In this document: piece after piece, positions 1 to 13,972 of the stretch | Layout of the letters: every line of letters begins with the position of its first letter | Position numbering within the stretch: position 1 is the first letter of the stretch | Assembly (NCBI GenBank): GCA_963835135.1 | Contig: CAWIEF010000006.1 | Location: 124,001 to 188,000, forward strand | Source: JAVVHH01 sp963835135 | GTDB taxonomy: Bacteria; Pseudomonadota; Alphaproteobacteria; Acetobacterales; Acetobacteraceae | Length of the DNA: 64,000 nucleotides | Direction of reading: 5' to 3' | Translations under genes and position numbers: made by a program | Notes under the pieces: model-generated | What the model saw: the letters and a program-made list of their open reading frames with translations, nothing else | What the model was told of the DNA's origin: nothing | Databases searched by the model: none

Positions 1-339
1 GATTTCCCGCTTCTGCGCCGCGACGACGTCGCGGGCCAGCTTGAGCATCTTCGGATCCTTGCCGTGAGCGAGCTCGTACTCGGCCATGTCGATCGCGCCC
101 TGGTGGTGAGGGATCATCATCCCGGCGAAGTCGCGGTCGGCGTCGCCGGTCATGGGCACAGCCGCCATGTCCCTCGACATCTTCTCCATCGCCGACATCG
201 AGCTTTCGGCAGGCGCGGCACCCGGTTTCATCGGCATCGTCATTCCGGGCATCGGCGCGGTCTGCTGCGCAAGAACGGGGGCTGTGCCCGCCATCGAGAG
301 AGTCGCGATTACCACAAAGGAATTGAAGAGGGCGTTCAT
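1..339 (-). CDS. DUF305 family periplasmic protein (3' part beyond window)
   Basis: The protein starts with a signal peptide (MNALFNSFVVIATLSMAGTA, then PVLAQQ) and a Met/Pro-rich linker (PMPGMTMPMKPG). A DUF305 core follows with the hallmark MMIPHHQGAIDMAEYEL and ends open at the window edge. DUF305 proteins (CopM type) are periplasmic and are often found with copper or other metal resistance; the paired His and the Met-rich stretch fit metal binding. An AGGAGC ribosome binding site lies about 6 nt before the ATG. It is the last visible gene of the leftward efflux operon, 33 bp after its neighbour. The family call is firm; the bound metal is inferred. Confidence 0.88.
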   Translation of the reverse strand, partial: MNALFNSFVVIATLSMAGTAPVLAQQTAPMPGMTMPMKPGAAPAESSMSAMEKMSRDMAAVPMTGDADRDFAGMMIPHHQGAIDMAEYELAHGKDPKMLKLARDVVAAQKREI

Positions 340-372
340 AGTAAGCTCCTGTTTGGTTGGTTGGATTGGGGG

Positions 373-756
373 CTACTGCGCTGACGCGAAGCGGGCCTGC
401 GCAGTCTTCCCGGACACCATAAGCGACAGCACTGTGGTGGTCTTGCCTGACGCCGCAGCGGGCAGCTTCCCGGTCAGGCTATTGGCCTCACCTGGCGCCA
501 GGACGATGGCTTGGGACTTGCCGCCGACTAGGACGGTGGCCTTGCCGCCGAGCTGGGCAGCCGGAACAGGCTTCTTGTTCTCGTCGCAGACCCAGGCCGT
601 CAGGGTGTCCCCGCTGATGACCAGTTCGATCCAATGCTCGGCCGTATCCTCGGCGACCTGGCCGCCGTGGGACGGTGCCGGCGGGGTGCCGTGGGCGGAG
701 ACGGCACCGGGCGCGAGCAGCAGTCCCAGGGCAATGGCGGCGATATTCAACTTCAT
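373..756 (-). CDS. Small periplasmic protein of a metal-efflux operon
   Basis: 127 residues. A clear signal peptide (MKLNIAAIALGLLLAPGAVSA) is followed by a mature start AHGTPPAPSHGG with His residues that could bind metal. The rest is a beta-rich domain (WIELVISGDTLTAWVCDENK, then several K-A-T-V-L strands) without catalytic motifs I recognise. It begins 26 bp after the RND pump gene and precedes the DUF305 gene, so it is probably co-transcribed. I infer a periplasmic accessory or metal-binding role. I know no family name for it. Start chosen at the Met directly preceding the signal peptide. Confidence 0.75.
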   Translation of the reverse strand: MKLNIAAIALGLLLAPGAVSAHGTPPAPSHGGQVAEDTAEHWIELVISGDTLTAWVCDENKKPVPAAQLGGKATVLVGGKSQAIVLAPGEANSLTGKLPAAASGKTTTVLSLMVSGKTAQARFASAQ

Positions 757-782
757 GATGGTGTTCTCCTGTGGTGGGCGGG

Positions 783-3911
<3,129 letters not shown>

Positions 3912-3912
<1 letters not shown>

Positions 3913-5561
3913 CAGCGGACTTGCCCCAGAAGCTCGGCACCCTGGACGACGACGCGCGGCACGGGATCGGCCGCGAGACCGCCCAGGACCAGCACCCGTC
4001 CTGTATCCAGCGCCCGGACCCGGACGGGGCGAGCGACGAAGCGCTCGGCCGAGACGTGGTCCCACACCGCGGGCAAGCCATTGGACTGTCGAATGACCGC
4101 CGCCCGCGGCAGGGCGACACCGCGATCCTTGCCGTCCAGCTCGGCAACGACGGTCACGGGAGTCCCGACGGACAGACCTGGCGGCGTTCCGTCGATACGA
4201 AACTGGAGCGGCACGGCCCCCTGGCGCAGCGTCATGCCGCGGCCGACCAACGTGATGGCTAACTGCGTGCCGTCCGCGGTCACCGCCGTTGCCGCCGTCA
4301 CCTGACCGGCGAGAGCCGGGTCGGTCAGGGTAGCCTCGACCCAGAGGCGGGCGGGGTCGACGATCTCGAACAGGATGTCCTTACTATCGACCAGTGCGCC
4401 AACCTGGGCATTCGCCACGGACACGACGCCCGATACGGGCGCGCGCAGGATCTCGCCCTGGGTCAGCGAGGGCGACAGCGCAGCCCGCCGCTTCCGGGCG
4501 CCGTCGAGTTCGAGGCGCGCGTCGTCGATGTCCTTCCCAGGCACGCTACCCGCCAGCGCGGAAAGCCGGGTCATCTTCGCCTGCGCCATCCTGACGGCGG
4601 CATCGAGTTCGGCGACTTGGGCCTGCACGCCGCCGCGCTCGACGGTGCCGATGGACGGCGTCACGACAGCAAGGACATCGCCTTTCTCGACGCGCTGCCC
4701 CAGGCGCGCGAGGCCTTGGCCGCCCGGCCCGACGCGGCCGGGCTGACTCGCTTGCACGCGTCCAGCGGCACCGGGGTCGGCGACCACTTGGCCGATCACC
4801 TGGACGGTGCGAGCGGCGTCGTTCTCGGTCGCCAGCACGGTCCGGATGGCCAGCAGCCGCTGGGCGTCCTTCGGCATCGACACGCTGCCGTCCGGCTGAC
4901 GTCGGGGCGCGTCTGTGGCTGCCGGAGGCGCGGGTTCATCGCCGTCATGTCCCGGGTGGGCGAACGCCGCCCCCGCCACGAGCAGGCCGGACAGCAGGGC
5001 CATTCCTCCCATCGCCGCGCGCCAGCGGCCGCGCGCCTGGAAGACCAGGGTCGTGAAGACGCCGAGCAGGAAGCCGAACGTCGCGATCACCGGGCTGCGC
5101 CGGTCGCCCAGCGCCGCTTGAATACGTGTCCGGAACCCGCTTGAAACGGCGCTGGCGGGGTGGTCGTCGGCGGGCAAGTCGAGAGTGGCGTTCAGCAAGT
5201 CTGCGTCGTCACCGGCACTGATGGTGAATACCAGCTCGTGCCGACCCGGCCGCGCGAGCCAAGGAGCCTCCAGCCTGTAGGTTCCGTCAGGCTGCCGCGT
5301 GGCCTTGGCGGTGGTGTCGCGTTCTCCCACGTCGATGGACGCGCCGGTCACAGGCTCGTTCGTGGCGAAGCGGTCGAGATAGAGGATCGCCGCGCCGTCC
5401 CGAACCGTGGCCACGAGCTCGAACAGGTCCGACTGGGCTTCTGCACGGGGAGCCGCCGTGCCCGACACGGGTGCCGGCGCGTCGTCGCCGTGTCCAGGGT
5501 GCGCCTGGGCAGAATTGGGACCGAGCGCGAGCAGAAGCGCGAGAACTGCAAGTGCGTTCAT
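3912..5561 (-). CDS. RND efflux periplasmic adaptor subunit with long N-terminal extension
   Basis: 549 residues; links the inner-membrane RND pump to the outer-membrane channel. The C-terminal about 340 residues form the usual membrane-fusion fold: barrel-sandwich halves (VQASQPGRVGPGGQGLARLG and GEILRAPVSGVVSVANAQVG), a coiled-coil hairpin between them (VAELDAAVRMAQAKMTRL), then beta-barrel domains. Unusually, this is preceded by about 205 residues: a signal peptide, a His-rich HPGHGDD, a beta-sandwich-like domain, two hydrophobic segments (about 157-175 and 185-203) and a second His-rich HPGHDGDE. It overlaps the channel gene by 4 bp (ATGA). The duplicated HPGH clusters could be metal-sensing or chaperone sites (inference). 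Confidence 0.88.
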
Positions 5562-7009
5562 GGCAGGATCCCCAGGGACTGGTTCACGCGGGAGCGGGAC
5601 AGGCGGACGGTGATTTCGGCGCGTGCCTGGGCGACATCGGCCTCGGTCGCGAGCGCACGGACGCGGATGACGTCGCCGAGCGAAACCAGGCCGCCGCGGA
5701 AGGCGGCCTCGGACAGACCGCGCTGCTGGCGATAGACTGCGGCGCGCTGCCTGGCTGTCATAGCGGCCTGTCTCGCCGCGTCGAGCCCGACGCGCGCCCG
5801 CGCCGTTTGAAGTTCCACCTGGCGACGGACAGTCGCGGCCGTCGCGGTCGCCTCGGTCAATTCGGCCTGCGCGGCCATCTGCCGGGGCTTGTTCCGTGCC
5901 TCGGTCGAGAACGGCAGGCGGAACTGGATGCCGATCCGGTTGTCGTACTGCGTCGAGCCGATCTCGCGCGAGCTGCGGGCGAGGATGCCGATCTCGGGAC
6001 TTTCTCGCGTCTGGATCTCGGCGAGTCGCCGATTGGCGTCCGCCGCCCCAGCCGCTCCATCGGCCTCGGCAATGCGGGGATGCGATCCGGCACTGGCTTG
6101 CGGCGAGTCCGGCTCGTTGAGGGCTGCCGGGTCAGCTTCGACACCCGTGAGCGAGCGGAACGCCAACTTGGCGCCGTCCAGGTTGGCTTGCCGCTCGCCT
6201 AGCGCGATCTCGGCATCCATCCGGTCGAGGCGGGCGGCCAGCAGCTCGGCTTCGGCGGCGTCGCGTCCGCGCACCCGCCGTCCCACATCCGCCTCCAGGC
6301 TTCGGGCATCGCGCAGGCGCGACGCTGCGCCGACCGTCTCGACCTGCGCCAGGGCCACCGCAGCGAGGGACTCCCGCACCTCTCCGGCAACCGCCAGCCG
6401 CTGGGCTAGTTCCTGTGCCGTTATCCGCGACAGATCGGCATCCGCGAGCCGGCGGCTCGCCGTTCCCTCGCCCGGAAGCCACAGCGGCGTGGCGACCGAC
6501 AGCTCCGCCTCGCGGCCTCCGCGCGCATTCTTGATGCCGTCGCTTACGAAGCCGCCCCCCAGGGACGGAGGACCGGGCATGAAGCTGTCCGCCGCTCGGC
6601 CCCGTGCGACCGCCGCCGCTTGCCGACCCGGCGAACCCGCGAGCTCTGGGCTGCGATCCCAGGCGCCGTTCACGGCGGCGCGGAGCCGGGCGGACGCTTC
6701 GGTGGACGGCAAGGCTGGCGGTTGCGGCATCGGCCTGGGGGCCGGGAGAGCAGCTCGCTGGACAGGAGTAGCGCCAGCGTCATTGGCAGTCTCCGGTGCT
6801 GGCAGACCCAGGCTGGGCAGCAGACGGACCGCAGAGGGTGTAGCTGTCTGAGGCGGCGCGATTGGCGCGAGCGCAGGACTAGATGATCGGGCGGGAGGCG
6901 CGACAGTCTGGGCATCCGGAGAGATGAATCCCTGCGCCTCGGCGGCGGTTGTGAAGCACGTCAGCGCTGCTGCCGTCAGCAGCGCTGCATGCAATATTCT
7001 GGAAAACAT
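5558..7009 (-). CDS. TolC-family outer-membrane efflux protein
   Basis: About 483 residues. Signal peptide (MFSRILHAALLTAAALTCF, then TTAAEAQ), a Pro/Ala-rich linker, then two OEP repeats rich in Ala/Arg/Glu helices (LRAAVNGAWDRSPELAGSPG and later LAEIQTRESPEIGILARSSRE), as in the CzcC/CusC group. It forms the trimeric outer-membrane exit duct for the RND pump. First gene of the operon. Start set at MFSRIL, which has a GAGGAC Shine-Dalgarno-like stretch about 6 nt upstream; a longer in-frame start exists upstream but lacks a site. Confidence 0.88.
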   Translation of the reverse strand: MFSRILHAALLTAAALTCFTTAAEAQGFISPDAQTVAPPARSSSPALAPIAPPQTATPSAVRLLPSLGLPAPETANDAGATPVQRAALPAPRPMPQPPALPSTEASARLRAAVNGAWDRSPELAGSPGRQAAAVARGRAADSFMPGPPSLGGGFVSDGIKNARGGREAELSVATPLWLPGEGTASRRLADADLSRITAQELAQRLAVAGEVRESLAAVALAQVETVGAASRLRDARSLEADVGRRVRGRDAAEAELLAARLDRMDAEIALGERQANLDGAKLAFRSLTGVEADPAALNEPDSPQASAGSHPRIAEADGAAGAADANRRLAEIQTRESPEIGILARSSREIGSTQYDNRIGIQFRLPFSTEARNKPRQMAAQAELTEATATAATVRRQVELQTARARVGLDAARQAAMTARQRAAVYRQQRGLSEAAFRGGLVSLGDVIRVRALATEADVAQARAEITVRLSRSRVNQSLGILP

Positions 7010-7028
7010 GAAGGTCCTCGTCGCAGGC

Positions 7029-7044
7029 CCGCACAATGGTGCGG
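7029..7044. promoter_or_regulatory. Perfect 6-4-6 palindrome upstream of the efflux operon
   Basis: CCGCAC-AATG-GTGCGG lies 20-35 bp before the start codon of the outer-membrane channel gene. Position and symmetry suit an operator for a metal-responsive repressor or an mRNA hairpin near the start. No regulator gene is adjacent, so this is inference from symmetry alone. Confidence 0.3.
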
Positions 7045-7121
7045 ACGCTCTCGTTCAGCGCGGGAGCAGCTTCGGCGCGCAAAACGCGCGCCTCAGCCGC
7101 TATGGCCCGCTTGAAGCGGAC

Positions 7122-7508
7122 CTAGCTGTGGAGGACGGTTCTAGGAGGGTCGATATCGTCCGCAGGCCCGACACCTGGACGCGCATGCGACGCAGCTGGA
7201 TTCCAGCTCGCGACTGATAGGAGCGTGGCCAATGCTGCGGTGTCGGGTAGGACGGCCAAGCCCAAGCAGGAGACGGCGCAGCCGGCGTCCGTCATGCATC
7301 CCGGGCAGTGTGAAGAGGTCCCGGTGTCACGGCTAGACGCACTAACCTTGCCGTGTGCTGCTTTCACGACATGGCTGTGGACGGTGCCGTCAGCGTGCTG
7401 ATGCGTCACTGAAACCGGGGTTGCGTCGCAGGTTGCCGCCGACGCGAGCGCGGGGATTGTCAGCCCAGTGACAAACACCAGCATGACCAGCCATGCAAAC
7501 CGTCGCAT
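7122..7508 (-). CDS. Small secreted Cys/His-containing protein
   Basis: 128 residues. N-terminal signal sequence (MRRFAWLVMLVFVTGLTIPALASAA), then a short His-bearing stretch (CDATPVSVTHQHADGTVHSHV) and a Cys cluster HCPGCMTDAGCAVSCLG, followed by a hydrophobic segment. The C/H clusters suggest metal binding at the membrane or periplasm (inference). It lies just upstream of, and in the same direction as, the RND operon, so it may be its first gene. Another in-frame start 15 nt upstream exists; the Met immediately before the RR/hydrophobic signal is preferred. No family recognised. Confidence 0.6.
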   Translation of the reverse strand: MRRFAWLVMLVFVTGLTIPALASAATCDATPVSVTHQHADGTVHSHVVKAAHGKVSASSRDTGTSSHCPGCMTDAGCAVSCLGLAVLPDTAALATLLSVASWNPAASHARPGVGPADDIDPPRTVLHS

Positions 7509-7878
7509 ATCCGCCAAGACCATGGGGTCAGACTACCGTTGGTCGGACGGCAAAGTCGAGTTTCGAGAACATCAGCCTATCAGTCTCCGGTCAGCATGAC
7601 CACATGGTTGTCGCGAGATCGGCCTGTTCGCCGGGGTCGTGGCCAGCCTTCCAGGTGCCAGGTCGGCCACCGTCGAGGAGGCGGGCTCGTTTCGCGTCCC
7701 GAGACGCAGCGGCCGTACCGCCACGCAGGTGCTGAACCACCTCTGCTGAACCACTTCTGCATGGATGCGGGGCGTCCTCAGGAGCGAAAATTCGACTCCT
7801 GGGCCGGGCGCACGCAGTCGCCGTAGCCGAGCGTCGGCTCTCCTCGAAGCCGTGCGCCGGGAATGGCTTCCCGGTCGC
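7509..7878. other. 370-bp stretch between the divergent metal operons, no convincing gene
   Basis: Open frames on both strands are short and match nothing I recognise. Visible structure: an 11-bp direct repeat TGCTGAACCAC (two copies around 7731-7757) and an imperfect inverted repeat around 7779-7801 (AGGAGCGAA / TTCGACTCCT). It probably carries the promoters of the leftward genes and may be the scar of a lost gene. Confidence 0.4.
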
Positions 7879-7913
7879 TTGACACCCTTCGTCATTTTTG
7901 CAGATATGAAATT
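7879..7913 (+). promoter_or_regulatory. Putative ars promoter/operator
   Basis: TTGACA at 7879-7884 and AGATAT at 7902-7907 are separated by 17 bp, a good sigma-70 spacing; the second hexamer matches TATAAT poorly. The AT-rich segment TCATTTTTGCAGATATGA contains a TCAT/ATGA symmetry of the kind ArsR proteins bind. If this -10 is right, transcription begins almost at the arsR ATG, making the message leaderless or nearly so. Confidence 0.45.
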
Positions 7914-8228
7914 ATGAAAAGGTTGGAGGCCGTTGCAGCGCTGGCCGCCCTCGCGCAGAGCACGCGCCTCGACGTATTCCGCCTTCTCGTCCAGTCGGGC
8001 GCGGACGGGATGGCCGCGGGCCTGATTGGCGAGCGGCTCGGCCTGCCGGGACCCACGCTTTCCTTTCACCTGAACCAGCTCAGGCATGCGGGACTGGTTA
8101 CCTTCCGTCGGGAGAGCCGGTCGCTGATCTACGCCGCGGAGTACGACGCCATGAACGCGCTGCTCGCCTACCTCACGGAAAACTGCTGCCAGGGCGACGC
8201 CGCGGCCTGCGGCCCGGGAGCCATTTGA
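7914..8228 (+). CDS. arsR: ArsR-family arsenic-responsive repressor
   Basis: 104 residues from the Met of MKRLEAVAALAALAQSTRLD. Winged helix-turn-helix typical of ArsR/SmtB: recognition helix region LPGPTLSFHLNQLRHAGLV and wing FRRESRSLIYAAEY. A Cys pair lies near the C-terminus (ENCCQGDAAACG), the type of vicinal thiols used for As(III) sensing in several proteobacterial ArsR proteins. It would dissociate from its operator on binding arsenite. First gene of an arsR-aquaporin-arsC-arsH operon, the order known from Sinorhizobium meliloti. Its TGA overlaps the next ATG by one base. Confidence 0.9.
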   Translation: MKRLEAVAALAALAQSTRLDVFRLLVQSGADGMAAGLIGERLGLPGPTLSFHLNQLRHAGLVTFRRESRSLIYAAEYDAMNALLAYLTENCCQGDAAACGPGAI

Positions 8229-8608
8229 TGTTCGGCCTGCCCGTGCTGCTTCTGTCGCAGAAGGTCCGGACAGGCGGCGCGCAATGGTTCTCCGAAGGCA
8301 TCGCGACCTTCGGCCTGGTGCTCACCATCCTGGCCGGGATCCGCTTCGAGCGGCAGGCGGTGCCGTGGCTGGTCGGGCTCTACAGCATCGCGGCCTATTG
8401 GTTCACGGCCTCTACCTCGTTCGCGAACCCGGCCGTCGCGCTAGCAAGGTCGCTGACGGACACGTTCTCGGGCATCCGTCCGGCCGACCTCCCCGGCTTC
8501 GTGGCCGCCCAGATCGCGGGCGCGGTCTGCGGCATGGCGCTGGTGGGCTGGCTCCTGAGGGAACCCGCGGGGCATGTCGCTCCGCTCAAGGCGGAGGCGC
8601 AGCTATGA
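8228..8608 (+). CDS. Truncated aquaporin (AqpS-like), C-terminal half only
   Basis: 126 residues instead of about 230. The retained part begins at MFGLPVLLLSQKVRTGGAQW and includes helices 4-6 and the second NPA loop (TSTSFANPAVALARSLTDTF). The first half, with helices 1-3 and the first NPA, is missing. In S. meliloti-type ars operons the aquaglyceroporin AqpS lets arsenite out after ArsC reduction. A half-pore cannot form a normal monomeric channel, though dimerisation is conceivable. The gene now starts at what is normally an internal Met, fused tightly to the arsR stop, so a deletion removed the sequence between. It overlaps arsC by 4 bp. Confidence 0.8.
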   Translation: MFGLPVLLLSQKVRTGGAQWFSEGIATFGLVLTILAGIRFERQAVPWLVGLYSIAAYWFTASTSFANPAVALARSLTDTFSGIRPADLPGFVAAQIAGAVCGMALVGWLLREPAGHVAPLKAEAQL

Positions 8609-9042
8609 CGGTCACCATCTACCACAACCCGGCCTGCGGGACGTCGCGCAACGTGCTCGCGCTCATCCGCAACACCGGGGAGGAGCCGACCGTCGTCGAG
8701 TATCTGAAGACGCCGCCGTCCCGGGACGAGCTGGCGGATCTCATCCGGCGCATGGACATCCCCGTCCGCGACCTGCTGCGGCAGAAGGGCACGCCCTACG
8801 ACGAACTCCATCTGGGCAGCCCGGACCTGACCGATGACCAGCTGCTCGACGCGATGGTGGCGCATCCCATCCTGATGAACAGGCCCGTCGTCGTCACGCC
8901 GCTCGGCGTCGCGCTGTGCAGGCCGTCGGAGGCGGTGCTGAGCCTGCTCCCCCGGGAACAAGGCGGCCCGTTCCGGAAGGAGAACGGTGAGCCGGTCATA
9001 GACGACCAGGGCCGCCGGGTCGACAGGAGGAACGCCGGATGA
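8605..9042 (+). CDS. arsC: Arsenate reductase, glutaredoxin-coupled
   Basis: 145 residues. ArsC of the R773 type, reducing As(V) to As(III) in the cytoplasm with glutathione/glutaredoxin. The active-site loop HNPACGTSRN gives Cys11 with His7. The oxyanion-binding arginines fall in MNRPVVVTPLGVALCRPSEAV. Full family length. ATGA overlap with the truncated aquaporin, so translationally coupled. An AGGAGG motif near its 3' end may serve the following gene. Confidence 0.93.
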   Translation: MTVTIYHNPACGTSRNVLALIRNTGEEPTVVEYLKTPPSRDELADLIRRMDIPVRDLLRQKGTPYDELHLGSPDLTDDQLLDAMVAHPILMNRPVVVTPLGVALCRPSEAVLSLLPREQGGPFRKENGEPVIDDQGRRVDRRNAG

Positions 9043-9058
9043 CGGAGCGCCCGGCGTG

Positions 9059-9802
9059 ATGGACGGCAACGCGGTCGCCCCGGGGCCGGACCTGCCCGCC
9101 CTCGACCGCGCCCGCTTCCAGCCCCCGGACCCGGGCCTCCTTCGGGGCCCCGTGTCCCGCCACAAGCCGCGCGTCCTGCTGCTGCACGGATCGCTGCGGG
9201 CGCGCTCCTACTCGCAGTTCCTGGCAGACGAGGCGGAGCGGCTGCTCGTCGCCATGGGATGCGAGACGCGACGCTACGACCCGGCCGGGCTCCCCCTGCC
9301 TGACGATGCCGACCCGTCCCACCCGAAGGTCCAGGAACTGCGCGCGCTTTCCCTTTGGTCGGAGGCGCAGGTGTGGAGCAGCCCCGAGCGGCACGGCACC
9401 CTGTCCGGCGTGATGAAGGTGCAGATCGACTGGTTGCCGCTCGACCAGGGCGGGGTCCGTCCCACCCAGGGGCGCACGCTCGCGGTCATGCAGGTGTCCG
9501 GCGGGAGCCAATCGTTCAACGCGGTGAACGCGATGCGCCTGCTGGGACGGTGGATGCGGATGGTCACCATCCCCAACCAGTCGAGCGTGCCCAAGGCGTT
9601 CGAGCTGTTCGACGCCGGGGGACGGCTGCCCCGGGGACCGCACTACGAGCGGCTGGTGGACGTGTGCGAGGAGCTCGTGCGGTTCACCTGGCTCGTGCGC
9701 GACAACGCGGACGCGCTCGTCGACCGCTACAGCGAGCGGCTCGAGCGCGCGGGCAAGCAGGCTGTGGCCGCTGCCAGCATTGCCGAAGCCAGCACGGGCT
9801 GA
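9059..9802 (+). CDS. arsH: ArsH, NADPH-dependent FMN oxidoreductase for organoarsenicals
   Basis: 247 residues. Flavodoxin-like fold with the FMN phosphate loop GSLRARSYSQFLADEAERLL and the ArsH signatures MKVQIDWLPL and RTLAVMQVSGGSQSFNAVNA. ArsH oxidises trivalent aromatic and methylated arsenicals and can reduce quinones or iron. It is the usual last gene of arsR-aqpS-arsC-arsH operons. An overlapping GTG three bases before the ATG is an alternative start. Confidence 0.93.
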   Translation: MDGNAVAPGPDLPALDRARFQPPDPGLLRGPVSRHKPRVLLLHGSLRARSYSQFLADEAERLLVAMGCETRRYDPAGLPLPDDADPSHPKVQELRALSLWSEAQVWSSPERHGTLSGVMKVQIDWLPLDQGGVRPTQGRTLAVMQVSGGSQSFNAVNAMRLLGRWMRMVTIPNQSSVPKAFELFDAGGRLPRGPHYERLVDVCEELVRFTWLVRDNADALVDRYSERLERAGKQAVAAASIAEASTG

Positions 9803-10997
9803 GGTGCCGTCCCAGGGCGGGGTCCGCCGCAAGGGCGTCGTCGTTTCCGCCCTCGGCCTCACGCAGACGCTCGCCTGGGCATCGACGTACTATCTCACGG
9901 CCGTGTTCGCCGACCCCGTGTCGGCCGACCTCCATATCCCGCGCACCTGGTTCTTCGGCGCGGTCTCGGCCGCGCTGTTGCTGTCCGGCGTGCTAGGACC
10001 GCTGGCGGGGCGGGCCATCGACCGCCGCGGCGGGCGGGACGTGCTCGCGGCAACGAACCTGGTCTTCGCCGCCGGGCTGGCGCTGCTGTCGATGGCGCAC
10101 GGCCCCGTCGGTCTGATCGGAGCCTGGCTGGTTCTGGGCGTCGGGATGGGCTTCGGTCTGTACGAGGCGGCGTTCGCGACCGCCGCGGGGCTGTACGGAC
10201 GAGGGGCGCGCAACGCGATCACCGGCATCACGCTGTTCGCCGGGTTCGCCAGCACGGTCGGCTGGCCCGCGAGCGCCGCATTCATCGAGACGCTCGGCTG
10301 GCGCGGCGCCTGCCTCGCCTGGGCGGCGCTCCACCTTGCCGTCGGGTTCCCCCTCAACCGCTTCCTGGTGCCGAAATCGCCGCCGCCGGCCGCCGAGGCA
10401 GGAACGGCCGCTCCGGACGCCGGCGGCGTGCCTTGGACGATGATTGTCCTAGGGGCCGTGTTCGGCGCGACGTGGTTCGTCTCGACGGCGATGGCCGCGC
10501 ACCTGCCGCGCCTGCTCGAGGCGATGGGCGCCACGCCGACCGCCGCCATCGCCGCCGCCGCGCTGGTCGGCCCGGCCCAAGTCGTCGCCCGGGTTGCGGA
10601 GTTCGGCCTCTTGCGCCGTGCAGCACCTATGATTTCCGCCCGCCTAGCAGCCGGGCTTCATCCGGCGGGCGCGATCCTGCTGGCGGTGGTCGGCGTGCCC
10701 GCGGCAATCCCGTTCGTACTGCTCCATGGGGCCGGGAACGGCCTGCTGACCATCGCCCGGGGCACGCTGCCGCTCGCGCTCTTCGGCGCCGGTGGATACG
10801 GCCAGCGGACGGGCCTGCTCGCCGCGCCTGCGCGCATCCTGCAAGGCGGGGCTCCGCTGCTGTTCGGGTTGGTCCTTGACCGCGGCGGCCCGCTGGCGGC
10901 ACTCCTCCTCTCGGGGGCGCTCACCGGGCTTTCGTTCCTGGCGCTGCTGCTGTTGCACACTTCGGGCGATCAGCAGACGAGCCAGAGCGTGGGGTAA
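9780..10997 (+). CDS. MFS transporter of the ars operon
   Basis: 405 residues with about 12 hydrophobic helices and the MFS loop motif GRAIDRRGGRDVL between helices 2 and 3. It overlaps arsH by 23 bp from a TTG start, or begins just after it at GTG 9804. MFS proteins of ars operons include exporters of arsenite or arsenic esters (ArsK, ArsJ). No GAPDH gene follows, which argues against an ArsJ partner. With the aquaporin halved and no ArsB/ACR3 in view, this is the most likely arsenic exporter here. Substrate is inferred from context only. Confidence 0.82.
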   Translation: MPKPARAEVPSQGGVRRKGVVVSALGLTQTLAWASTYYLTAVFADPVSADLHIPRTWFFGAVSAALLLSGVLGPLAGRAIDRRGGRDVLAATNLVFAAGLALLSMAHGPVGLIGAWLVLGVGMGFGLYEAAFATAAGLYGRGARNAITGITLFAGFASTVGWPASAAFIETLGWRGACLAWAALHLAVGFPLNRFLVPKSPPPAAEAGTAAPDAGGVPWTMIVLGAVFGATWFVSTAMAAHLPRLLEAMGATPTAAIAAAALVGPAQVVARVAEFGLLRRAAPMISARLAAGLHPAGAILLAVVGVPAAIPFVLLHGAGNGLLTIARGTLPLALFGAGGYGQRTGLLAAPARILQGGAPLLFGLVLDRGGPLAALLLSGALTGLSFLALLLLHTSGDQQTSQSVG

Positions 10998-11122
10998 CCC
11001 GCTTACGCTGTGTCAATGGCTCACGGGTTCGAGGCACTATTCACGTCCGTCACGGCGAACACGCGGCCTCCTGCAACGGTCACGGGGTGCGGACCAGGCC
11101 GCGAGCGCCGAACTCAGAAACG

Positions 11123-11394
11123 ATGTCAGCACGCCTCGCGAATGACCTCCCGCCGGAGCTGGTGAGGTGGGGCTTCTCCACCTCCAACCCGCTCCCGAAC
11201 AGGCGGGACAACCCGGAGGCGGCCCGCGACGCCGACCTCCGCGTCCTTCCGGAAATCGCCCGGGATATGAAAGCCGGTCCCGGCAGCTTGCACCTGCGCG
11301 TGTCGCTGCCCGCGGAGGGCGCGACGGGTGTGTTCGACGGCACGCTCACCCTGGCGCGGCGTCAGGTGCGGAGACCGGGGGCTGACCGGGCCAG
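11123..11394 (+). other. Possible coding remnant at the island/core boundary
   Basis: The interval from the MFS gene to gyrB (about 450 bp) has no recognisable gene. One plus-strand frame from an ATG has strongly GC-biased third positions, as real genes here do (beginning MSARLANDLPPELVRWGF, later LPEIARDMKAGPGSLHLRVS). It then runs without a stop into the antisense of gyrB, so the true 3' end looks lost. I do not recognise the product. It may be the broken end of a gene cut when the metal island joined the replication block. Confidence 0.3.
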
Positions 11395-11445
11395 AGAGGG
11401 TTACATCGGCACGAGCACGTTGAAACGTGTGCCGGCATGTAAGTC

Positions 11446-13890
<2,445 letters not shown>

Positions 13891-13972
13891 GCCGGCAAAC
13901 TACCTCGAAGAGACGAATTGGAGACGACACATATAGGCGCTGCGAGGCGGAAAGGACAGAGCGGCCCGGCTC

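Noticed and set aside
7779..7810. TTCGACTCC resembling a tRNA T-loop
   Set aside because: The flanking bases do not form a T-stem, and no acceptor or anticodon arm can be folded around it.
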